From positions 4,957,001-5,021,000 of the forward strand of contig NZ_CP134605.1 in the NCBI RefSeq assembly GCF_031844685.1: a DNA stretch of 64,000 bases. Direction: 5' to 3'. The translations under genes and the position numbers were made by a program. This document shows, piece after piece, positions 34,256-43,200 of the stretch (its first letter is position 1; each line of letters starts with the position of its first letter). The notes below the pieces were generated by a model. It saw only the letters and a program-made list of their open reading frames with translations. It was not told the origin of the DNA and made no database searches. This DNA comes from Streptomyces sp. ITFR-21 (lineage in GTDB: Bacteria > Actinomycetota > Actinomycetes > Streptomycetales > Streptomycetaceae).

Positions 34256-35308
34256 GTGACTCAGGCGGCAGCCGCAAGCAGCGGGCGCAAGGCCACGATC
34301 AAGGACGTCGCCCGGCTGGCCGGGGTCTCGCCGTCAGCGGTGACCATCGCGGTCCACGACAAGCCCGGCGTCTCGTCCAAGACCAAGGAGCGGATTCTCC
34401 AGGCAGCCCGCGAACTGGGATGGAGCCCGAATCAGGCGGCGCAGTCCCTGTCGGGGCGGGCGCTGCACACCGTGGGCCTGGTCATCGCGCGTCCGGCCCG
34501 GATGCTCGGCCTCGAACCGTTCTACATGGAGTTCATCTCCGGGATCGAAAGCGTGCTGGGCCGGCACTCCTGCTCCCTCCTGCTCCGCCTCGTGGCGCCC
34601 GAGGCGGAGATCGACGTCCACCGGGAGTGGTGGCAGGGCAATCGTGTCAACGGGAGCATCCTGGTCGACCTGCGGGTCGACGACCCGCGCATCCCGGCGC
34701 TGTCCGCGATCGGACTGCCGGCCGTTGCCGTCGGACACCCGTCCCTCGCCGGACCGTTCACGTCGGTATGGACCGATGACGCCGCGGCCGTCGTGGAGGC
34801 GGTACGCTACCTGGCCGCGCTCGGGCACCACCGGATCGCCCGGGTGAGCGGGCCGGCCGAACTGGGCCACAGCGCCATCCGCACGAATGCCTTCGCCGAC
34901 ACCGCCCGTGAACTGGGCCTTCAGGCCCGGACCGTGGTCGCCGACTTCTCCGCGGACCAGGGCAGCAAAGCATGCCGCACGCTGCTGCTGTCAGCCGAAC
35001 GGCCAACGGCGATCGTCTTCGACAACGACCTGATGGCCGTCACGGCCCTCGGGGTCGCCGGCGAGTTCGGACTCTCCGTCCCGCAGGACCTGTCCCTCCT
35101 CGCCTGGGACGACTCCCAGCTGTGCCAGCTCACCCGACCCACGCTGTCGGCCATGCAGCACGACATCTTCTCCTTCGGCGCCGATGTCACCGAGACGCTC
35201 TTCGACGTCATGATGGGCCGGGAGCCGGAGGCGCACGCGGCACAGGTGCCCAGCCTCGTGCCGCGCGGATCCACCGCACCACCGCCCCGAAGCACTACGC
35301 CCAGCTGA
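34256..35308 (+). CDS. LacI-family transcriptional regulator
   Basis: This 350-residue repressor-type protein has an N-terminal LacI HTH and hinge (TIKDVARLAGVSPSAVTIAV at about 13-33, LGWSPNQAAQSL) and a periplasmic-binding-protein-like effector domain (GLVIARPARML, ALGHHRIARVSGP, PTAIVFDNDLMAVTALGVAG, LSLLAWDDSQLCQLTRP). GTG at 34256 follows AGGAAGG about eleven bases upstream. Such proteins typically release operators when a sugar binds. It lies beside five polysaccharide genes or remnants and the sixth operator-like element, so it is the best candidate regulator of the mannan locus. Confidence 0.92.
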   Translation: MTQAAAASSGRKATIKDVARLAGVSPSAVTIAVHDKPGVSSKTKERILQAARELGWSPNQAAQSLSGRALHTVGLVIARPARMLGLEPFYMEFISGIESVLGRHSCSLLLRLVAPEAEIDVHREWWQGNRVNGSILVDLRVDDPRIPALSAIGLPAVAVGHPSLAGPFTSVWTDDAAAVVEAVRYLAALGHHRIARVSGPAELGHSAIRTNAFADTARELGLQARTVVADFSADQGSKACRTLLLSAERPTAIVFDNDLMAVTALGVAGEFGLSVPQDLSLLAWDDSQLCQLTRPTLSAMQHDIFSFGADVTETLFDVMMGREPEAHAAQVPSLVPRGSTAPPPRSTTPS

Positions 35309-35352
35309 ACGGCTGCGTAGGACGGGGCGCAGACCGAACGCGAGTGTCAGGG

Positions 35353-36176
35353 TGAACCGCCCCGGGTTTGGTGGAGACGTCGAAGACCCGGAAGGTTGGC
35401 CGATCATGGCTGTTCCCCGTATGTACCCCGACGAGCCGCGCGGGCGTGCGGCGCGGCTGGCGATCGAGACCTGTAAGGATCCCGCGGGCAGGGCCGGAAC
35501 GGACGCGCCGATCGCCGAGCACCTGCTACGCCGCCCACGTGCGCCCGCCGTCGGCCCGCAGTCCGCGCGATGAGCAGCGTACCGGGGAGATACGCCGCGT
35601 CCACGCCGACAACTACGGCGTCTTCGGGGCCCGCGGGACTCATGCCGTCCTGGTCCGCGAAGGCGTCGAGGCGGCCCGCTGCACCGTCGAACGCCTGATG
35701 AGAGCGGCCGGACTTCGCGGCGTGATCCGGGCCAAGAGCCCGCGCACCACCCGTCCCGCCCCCGGGACTGACCGTCCGGCCGACCCGGTCGAGCGGCAAT
35801 TCACCGCAACTGCCCCCGATCAGCCGTGGGTTGCTGACATCACCTGCATCAGGACGTTCTCCGGCTGGGTCTACGCGGCCTTCGTCATCAACGCTTTCTC
35901 CCGCACGGTCGTCGGCTGGCAGGTCGCCACCAGCCTCTGCACCGACCTCGCCCTCGACGCGCTGGAGATGGCGGTCTGGCGCCGCCGGCACACCGGCACC
36001 GACCTGGCCGGCCGCTACGTCGACTGGTTCAACCAGCGTCGCCTGCACGGCGAGCTCGGGCACATCACCCCCGCCGAGCGCGAGGCCACCCACCACGCGG
36101 CCGAACCCCCTGCGTCACTCCGGAAACCAGCTGACTCACTCTCCATAGAACCCGGGGCTCGACATACGGGGGTTCA
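35353..36176 (+). mobile_element. Degenerate IS3-family element
   Basis: The ends are imperfect inverted repeats (left TGAACCGCCCCGGGTTTGG, right complement with GCCCCGGGTTCTATGGAG). Inside, OrfB-like sequence is seen: YGVFGARGTHAVLVREG, CTVERLMRAAGLRGVIR, then PWVADITCIRTFSGWVYAAF with the first catalytic Asp, INAFSRTVVGW. After WRRRHTGTDL it jumps to YVDWFNQRRLHGELGHITPA. About 60 residues carrying the second Asp and the Glu region are deleted, and OrfA is reduced to scraps. The element cannot transpose by itself. It sits between the LacI and ROK regulators. Confidence 0.8.
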
Positions 36177-36204
36177 GTTCGTGTTGTGGAGGCTCCAAGG
36201 GCAG

Positions 36205-37464
36205 TCAGCCCGCAGGAAGCGTCGTGGTGGCGATGGCCGCCGCGTGACGGGCGGAGTCGCGGAAGGTCGATACGCCGAGGCTGACGAGGAAGCCCTCCAG
36301 AGCAAAGATGCCCGCGCCGAGGCTGACCGGATTCCCAACAACCGTGGAGAGCTCGATGCGGGTCGCGTTGAAGGTGCGGTCGAAGGTGTGCTGTGCCGCC
36401 CACTGAGTCGCCGCCGGGACCAGCCACGGGCCGAGCAGCTCGGTCACCCAGCCGCCCACCACGATGACCGCGGGGTTGAGCATGTTGATCAGACCGCCTA
36501 TTCCGACACCGAGGTACCGGGCGGTCCGGCGCAGCACCGCCGTTGCTGCCTCGTCGTCTGCGGCAAGACCCTCGGCAAGGGCTCCGATGGTCGCCACTTG
36601 GTCGTCGGACCGCAGGAGTCGGCTGTCGGGCATGTGCTCGCGGAGTTGCTGCATGATGCCGCGCGCACCGATATATGCCTCAAGGCAGCCCCGGTTGCCG
36701 CACCGGCACGGCCGGCCGTCGATGACGATCGCCGAGTGTCCCCATTCGCCCGCCGCGTTACCGGTGCCGCGTACCAGGGCGCCGCCGACCGCGAAGCCGG
36801 CGCCGACGCCGGTACCTATGGTGAGGACGGCCAGGTCGTCCACCTTGCGGCCGACGCCGAACCACAACTCGGCCATCGTGCTCGCCTTGAGCGGGTTGTC
36901 CAGGTACAGGGGGAGGGGGAGGCGGTCGGAGAGCAGCTTGATGAAGGGCACCTGCTGCCAGCTGAAGTTGGGTGCGAACACCGAGACTCCGCCGACCCGG
37001 TCGACCTGGCCGGGCATGCTCACCCCGACCCCGACCACGCTGTCCTGCGGTACTCCGGCCTCAGTGAGCATCGCGGCGACCCCGTGCTCGATGCGGTCGA
37101 GAACGGCGCCGGGCTGGTTGTCCTCGGCGTCCAGGGTCTGCTGGCCGGAGGCCTTCACCTGTAGCGCCAGGTCGAACACGTCGATCTGGATGTAGGTCTC
37201 GGCAACGTCGACCCCGACCACGAAGCCGCGCTGGGGGTTGACCGCGAGGCGTGCGCGGGGGCGACCGCCGCCGGAGTCCTCAATGGAGACCTCGCTGAGC
37301 ACGCCCCAGTTCAGCAGTTCGCTGACGATGGCCGCCACGGTCGCCGCGCTCAGCCCCGAGGCCCCGGCGAGCTGATTGCGGCTGGCCGAGCCGAGCGCGT
37401 AGATCTGGTGCAGCACCTCGAACCGACTGGCCCGGCGAACGTCGCGCGACGAATGTGCACTCAC
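36205..37464 (-). CDS. ROK-family transcriptional regulator (NagC/Mlc/XylR type)
   Basis: This 419-residue protein has an N-terminal winged HTH (SRFEVLHQIYALGSASRNQL, then SGLSAATVAAIVSELLNWGV) and an ROK sugar-kinase-like domain. The latter has GVDVAETYIQIDVF, the DNP motif LYLDNPLKAST, IGTGVGAGFAVGG, the zinc motif CRCGNRGCLE near 250 and a C-terminal INMLNPAVIVVGG. The proteins repress sugar genes and release DNA upon sugar binding. I prefer GTG at 37464 (GAAAGAG eight bases upstream); GTG 37473 is in frame. The gene is intact, in contrast to the ROK kinase pseudogene nearby. Confidence 0.9.
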   Translation of the reverse strand: MSAHSSRDVRRASRFEVLHQIYALGSASRNQLAGASGLSAATVAAIVSELLNWGVLSEVSIEDSGGGRPRARLAVNPQRGFVVGVDVAETYIQIDVFDLALQVKASGQQTLDAEDNQPGAVLDRIEHGVAAMLTEAGVPQDSVVGVGVSMPGQVDRVGGVSVFAPNFSWQQVPFIKLLSDRLPLPLYLDNPLKASTMAELWFGVGRKVDDLAVLTIGTGVGAGFAVGGALVRGTGNAAGEWGHSAIVIDGRPCRCGNRGCLEAYIGARGIMQQLREHMPDSRLLRSDDQVATIGALAEGLAADDEAATAVLRRTARYLGVGIGGLINMLNPAVIVVGGWVTELLGPWLVPAATQWAAQHTFDRTFNATRIELSTVVGNPVSLGAGIFALEGFLVSLGVSTFRDSARHAAAIATTTLPAG

Positions 37465-37499
37465 GGCGACCACTCTTTCAGGGGCGGGCGCTACTTCGA

Positions 37500-37780
37500 C
37501 TGACCCATCGAAGAAGACGTGATCGAAGATTTTGCTGGCCCCGGCCGGGGGCAGCAGCGCTCAGCGACGCGGTGACCCGCACCGAGAGCCCGGTCTTCTT
37601 GTCGGCCGAGGTCTCTGTGTATGCCGTACCGGTGGCGCCGTGGATGGCCGACCCGTCACGCAGCCACTGGTAGGTCTTCGACACGCCGGCCACTGAGTAG
37701 GTACCCGGGGTTGCGGTCAGCGTGTACGCGGGACGGGCCTTCGTGACTCGGGGGTCGTCGGCGTCTTCGCGTCACCGGAG
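37500..37780 (-). pseudogene. Fragment of an Ig-like repeat protein
   Basis: On the minus strand the reading YTLTATPGTYSVAGVSKTYQ, then WLRDGSAIHGATGTAYTETS and GLSVRVTAS, matches the short Ig-like repeats found at the ends of secreted actinobacterial enzymes (TYQWLRDGxAIxGAT). No start, signal peptide or catalytic domain is present. It is probably the 3' end of a deleted secreted protein. Confidence 0.55.
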
Positions 37781-38510
37781 TGCCTTCCTCGCTGCATCCT
37801 GCTTCGTGTTCACCCTTGTCCCTTTCGCTCGATCGCCGTCTCTGACGCCCGGGTCACGGGCAGAGGCTCGCGTGGCGGCGGCCCCGGCGCGGGACACTCC
37901 TGTCCGCATGTCGCGGAATCTCCGCCGAGATTCAGCTCCGTGCGGGAGGAGGCGGTGCCCAACCTGCGACGAGCCCTCCAACCGCCCCTTAAAGGCGCCA
38001 TCGGACTTCGCATGACACATCGACCAACCATCAGACGAAGTGAATCGCCGCGACGATAGTCAGGCGTGTGAAGGCCGTCAAGACTTCCGGCAACGGGCGC
38101 GAAACAAAACCGAAGCGCATGGCCTCGCGGCTGCCCGGCCGTTCCGGCCGTCGGCGGGGAGCCGGCCGCTGTTCGCGAGCCCCAGCGGATCAACGAAGGC
38201 GCCCACCGGCGATCGACACGGATCGACCGCGGCCGGCATCCTGTCGGCGACCGCTGTCCAGTGTGTGCGGGCTCGCGGGCCCACCCGGTGACGGTTGGAT
38301 CCTTCCCGGTCCTCGGGCGGCGGAACGGAGCACGTCGGTGTCTCTCTGCGCGCTGCCGTGCAGGAGCGGCTGACGCCGTTCGGTTCGTTTTCATCGTGCG
38401 CGACCTCTTGACCACAGCCGTGCGCGCCGCATACTTACGACCGTTGGCACGGAAATGGTTACGCGAACATACCCTGTTCATACGGAATTGTCGGACGAGA
38501 AGGTGGATAC
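37781..38510. other. Gene-free region upstream of GH43
   Basis: Frames here give Arg/Pro-rich translations without motifs. The last 100 bp are relatively AT-rich and must carry the GH43 promoter. Nothing else is recognised. Confidence 0.5.
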
Positions 38511-39623
38511 ATGACTGCCCCGATACCGCTCGGCCGCCCGGGACGCGTACTGATCGGCCTGCTCCTTCTGCTCACCACCGCTCTGGCCTTCGGCCCGCCC
38601 GTGGCCGCGGCATCGGGGAGCGGGCGAGCTGGTCGCCAACAGCCGTACGGCGGCTACCTCTTCGCGTACTTCACCGGCGAAAGCACTGCCGACGGCGAGC
38701 AGATCCACCTCGCGCTCAGCCAGGGGAACGACCCCCTGCACTGGCGCGAACTGGGCGGCGGAGCACCCGTCCTGACTTCCGTGCTGGGCGAGAAGGGGGT
38801 GCGCGATCCCTCCATCATCCGCTCACCCAGGGGTGACAAGTTCTATCTTCTGGCCACCGATCTGAAGATCTACGGCAACGGTGACTGGGACACCGCTCAG
38901 CGCCACGGAAGCCGGTCGATCATGGTCTGGGAATCCTCCGACCTGGTCCACTGGTCGGAGCAGCGCTCCGTACAGGTTTCTCCGCAGGCGGCTGGGAACA
39001 CCTGGGCGCCTGAGGCGTTCTGGGATGCCAGGCGCCACCAGTACATGGTCTTCTGGTCCTCCGAGCTGTACGCGAAGGACGATTCCCAGCACACCGCTGC
39101 GTCCCACGAGCGCATCATGTACGCCACCACCCGCGACTTTCAGCACTTCACCCCCGCCCGGGTGTGGGACGACCCCGGTCACTCAGTGATCGACTCGACC
39201 GTGGTGGCCGACGGAAGGACCTACTACCGCTTCACCAAGGACGAGCGCGATCCGTCCGCCGACGCTCCGTGCGGCAAGTACGTCTTCGAGGAGAAAGCGA
39301 CCGATCTGCTCGCCCCCTCCTGGAAGCCGGTCGCCGAGTGCATCGGCAAGGCGGCCCAGGGCGGCCCCGGCATCGTCGACGGCGAGGGGCCAACGGTGTT
39401 CAAGTCCAACACCGCTCACACGTGGTACGCGTTCATCGACGAGTTCACCGACCGCGGCTACGTACCGTTCGAGACGACCGACCTCGGCAGCGGGCAGTGG
39501 ACCATGTCCAGCGACTACGAACTGCCTGCTTCGCCTCGTCACGGCACCGTCGTACCGATCACGCGGGCAGAATACAACCGGCTCGCCGCGCGCTGGCACG
39601 TATCGCGTATGACTGCGGGCTGA
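38511..39623 (+). CDS. Secreted GH43-family glycosidase
   Basis: This 370-residue secreted protein has a signal peptide (VLIGLLLLLTTALAFGPPVA). A five-bladed propeller of GH43 type follows: YLFAYFTGES, GEKGVRDPSIIRSPRGDKFY, SRSIMVWESSDLVHW, AGNTWAPEAFWDARRHQYMV and IVDGEGPTVFKSN, where the Glu of EGP is the expected acid. The family includes arabinanases, xylosidases and galactosidases, so the exact substrate is open. ATG at 38511 has GAAGGTGG upstream. It ends without a carbohydrate-binding module and is followed by another GH43-like gene on the same strand. Confidence 0.87.
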   Translation: MTAPIPLGRPGRVLIGLLLLLTTALAFGPPVAAASGSGRAGRQQPYGGYLFAYFTGESTADGEQIHLALSQGNDPLHWRELGGGAPVLTSVLGEKGVRDPSIIRSPRGDKFYLLATDLKIYGNGDWDTAQRHGSRSIMVWESSDLVHWSEQRSVQVSPQAAGNTWAPEAFWDARRHQYMVFWSSELYAKDDSQHTAASHERIMYATTRDFQHFTPARVWDDPGHSVIDSTVVADGRTYYRFTKDERDPSADAPCGKYVFEEKATDLLAPSWKPVAECIGKAAQGGPGIVDGEGPTVFKSNTAHTWYAFIDEFTDRGYVPFETTDLGSGQWTMSSDYELPASPRHGTVVPITRAEYNRLAARWHVSRMTAG

Positions 39624-40220
39624 CGACGAGACCGGACTTGCCGGGGCCTTGATCCAGACGGGGCCTGAGCGGTCGGGAAACGCCAGACCGAGGGCGATCA
39701 CCCGGGTTCCGGTGGCCCAGCACCGGCGCCGTCTGCTGGCGACCCGATCCCATGAACCCCACCCGCCTCCTCGACACCCGGCGCGGTTCGATGCGGATGT
39801 ACGAACCATCCTCTGCGCAGGGAGCGGACGCCGACCGACGGCCTGGGTTCGTGGTCATCCCGACCGGCCGGTCGACGCCTGTGACCGGAGGTCAAGCGAT
39901 CTGACCGTGCGGGAGCCCTGGGACCGTGACGTCACGCCGGCCGCGTCCGGGCACACGTCGACCGCCGCCATCCCCGACGCCCTGTGGGCAGCCGGTGCTC
40001 TCAAGGGGCCGCCGCCGACAGGTAGAAGACGTATGCCGTCAGCCAGGCCGACAGCCTGGGGCGGAAGCAAGCAAGCAAGAAGGAAGGAGGGAGAGTCGGC
40101 GCAGCGAAAGCCGGCTCGTAGTTCGGCCATCAAGCGAGCCGGACGGTGTCGTCGCTTCTGCGAGTTCACTCCAGCCCGCCGCAGGATTCTCCTTTCATGG
40201 GGAATGAGAAAGGAACTACG
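39624..40220. other. Intergenic region before the large GH43-like gene
   Basis: No gene is recognised. A purine-rich tract (GCAAGCAAGCAAGAAGGAAG) lies near 40068-40095, and AGAAAGGA just before 40221 serves as ribosome-binding site of the next gene. Confidence 0.5.
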
Positions 40221-43200
40221 TTGAGTCATCAGTCCATACGTGGCCGACGATCGAGGACATTGTTCGTCAGACCAGGCGTCGCGGCAATCGCCTGCTTGGC
40301 GATGAGTGTGCCGCTGGTGGGTCTCGCGCAGGCGTCCGCCCACGCGGACAGCACGCCCGCCCAGACATTCGTCGTTGACAACTCGACCGGAGAGACGCAG
40401 GACGGCACGCCGATGAGCGCGCCGGGCGTGAAGGTGGGGGACACCTACTACACGGCTGGAAGCAGTGCGATCGCGGCTTCGGCCGGCGGCTCGTCGAACA
40501 TGGTGCTGTACGGCGGCAAGGACTGGATGCACAAGCAGCCGGTCCATGACTCGGACGGCAACGAAATCGTCATCGCCGGACCGGACGCGCATTTCAAGGA
40601 TCCGAACACGGGGGATGAGATCTATCCCTTCGCCAATGCGAAGTCGGAGCGCGTCGCCTTCTCGCAGACGCCGAACGGCAAGTTCGTCGTGTGGGTCCAC
40701 TGGGAGGAGAACTCGAACTACTACGCTTCCGAGACGATCGGACTGATCGCCGACAAGGTCACGGGACCGTACACGGTGTATCAGAACCACCAGCGTCCGG
40801 GAGCGAGCACCGTGGACGCCAACGGTGGCCACGAGGTCAAGAGCCTCGGCGAGAGCGTCCTGGCCGCCGCGGACCTGAACACGGACGACCCGGACGCGTT
40901 CGGCGACCGGGTCGGCAGGCTGATCGGCGATCCCTACTCGATCGGCGCGGACGGCACCAGGCTGGAAAAGCCCGCTCAGGCGAGTTACCCGGAGGCCATG
41001 AATCTTTACAACACCAGCAACAGCGGCAGCCCGGAGGTCAACGGCAGCAGTGTCAACCCCGTGCGTTGGGAGACCAGGGCCGGCTGGAACCTCTCCGGCG
41101 ACACGGCCTTCGGCACCTCCGCAACCGGAGGCAACGGGTGGACCTACAACTTCAGCGACCTGAAGGACACCCTGCGCCTCAAGGCGCGGGCCGTGCGCAT
41201 GACGGACTGGGACACCAGCGCCTGGACGGCCGCCCAGGCGAAGAAGGACCCGAACGGCGGCAGCGGCGGTCTGTCGACGAGCTCCTACGTGCGACGCTAT
41301 CCGGCGGTCAAGACCGGCGATCCGGCGACTGAGGGCAAGTACGCCGCCGGGGTCGACGGCAGCGCTTACGTGGGCGGGACGACCGACGGCGTCGACGCCG
41401 TCGTGTACCCGCAGGACGCGCCGGCGGGCGGCGGTTCGGCCGGGTTGACCTTCACCCCCTGCGCCGGCGACCAGAAGCTGTCGTTCGCCGTGTCCTTCCA
41501 GGAGGGCACAAGCGGCAGACTCGTCTGCGACGGCAACAGCACCGACGCTTCACGGTGGTCCACCTACAACCAGTCGAACGCCTCGGCCACCTTCGAGTTC
41601 GCTCAGGGATACGTCGAGGGCGGCAAGGCCACCGTCAAGTTCTCCGAGCAGGCCCCCGACGGCATCCTGGTGGAGGGCCGCACGCCGAGTGGCGAGTGGA
41701 AGCGGATCGGCACGACCAGTGTCGGCAGGACACTCGGCACCTACGACGTCACGCTGGATCCCTCGATCGCCTTCGACCAGGCTCGCGTCACCGTGCAGGG
41801 CCAGTGGATGAAGGCGAACGAAATCACCTTCTCCGGCTACACCACCGTGGGCCGGGTGTCCGTCGACGGCATCACCTACGGGGGCGACGCGACCAAGGTC
41901 CCCGGCTTCGACCCGGCGACACTCACCTACAAGGTCAGTGTGCCCGATCTCACCGCCATCGGTGAGGTCAAGGCGGTGAACCCCCAGGGAACGGCCACGG
42001 TCGACCAGCCGACAGACGCCAACAACCATGTCGCGGCGATCACCGTGAAGAGCGCCGACGGGTCCGTGGTGAAGACGTACACGGTCACCTTCGCGCAGAG
42101 CGACAGCTCGGCCGTGGGAGCCTACGACCCTGACGTCAAGGACAACATCTTCCCCGAGGTCGGTGAGATCGACGCCTCCAAGACCATGGGCACTGTGGTG
42201 TCGGTCGACACGGACAAGCCGTCCGACGGTTCCGACCTCACCAAGCCCGCCGCTCCGCTGATCTCGCCGCAACTGAAGGAGAACGACCACGACGGCGTGC
42301 TGGTGCTGCGCGGCAACTCGGATCCGCAGAAGGCGGACGCGATCTACGCGACGAACACGTCGCCGGCCACGTACGACAGCACGATCTGGCTGACGAACGA
42401 CGGTTCGGACCCGACCGACCCGAACAACCCGAACCGCATCGCCTACAACACGCGTTGGAACCCCTACCCGATCGTCGTGACCCAGGGCAACACCGGCTCG
42501 TCGCTGGTCGACGGGGAGTTCACGATCAGGGCCGCCGCGCAGACCGGAAGCGAGGGCACCGGCGACCTGAAGTACTCGGACGTGGTCTCGCAATCGTTCC
42601 GGTACGCGAAGCAGGGAACGAGCGAATACGGCAGCGTCCCGATCTTCCAACCGGTGTCGACACATCCCGCCGGGAGCTACCACAGTGCCGCCGGGTACCA
42701 GGAGATCAAGGTCTTCGAGCCGACGTACGGCACCGAGGTCTACTACACGATGGACAACTCCACCCCGGCTCCGGCCCGCTACGGGCAGAACATCGGGTAC
42801 GGCAGCCGCGACTACTCGATCATCAATGACACTGTGGAGTCCGGCGGCGACGGCAAGGCCTACTTCGTCACCGCGGCCGACGACCAGTACATGCGCGTCT
42901 GGCAGCTCAACGACAACATGACGGCCGTCGTCAGCGACAAGGAGTACGACCTCGACGTCGGCAAGCATCGCGAGGCCCCGCAGTTCGTTCGCGGGCCCCA
43001 CGGCACCTACCTGTACCTGATGACCTCCGGCCAGTCGGGGTGGTACAAGAACCAGGCCCAGTACCAGCGGACGACGGGCAGATTCATCTCGGGAGGCTTC
43101 GACGCCTCCGCCTATCCGCGCGACAAGTACGGCTATCGGGACGGCAGCGGCGCGTGGACGAACCTCCAGCCGTTCGCCGATGGCACCACCTACAACAGCC

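Noticed and set aside
35404..37164. Long frame running from the IS3 transposase into the antisense of the ROK gene
   Set aside because: Only the first part is transposase. The rest is the antisense shadow of the ROK regulator.
37810..38481. A 223-codon minus-strand frame upstream of GH43
   Set aside because: Arg/Pro-rich translation with no motif, no ribosome-binding site, and irregular codon use.
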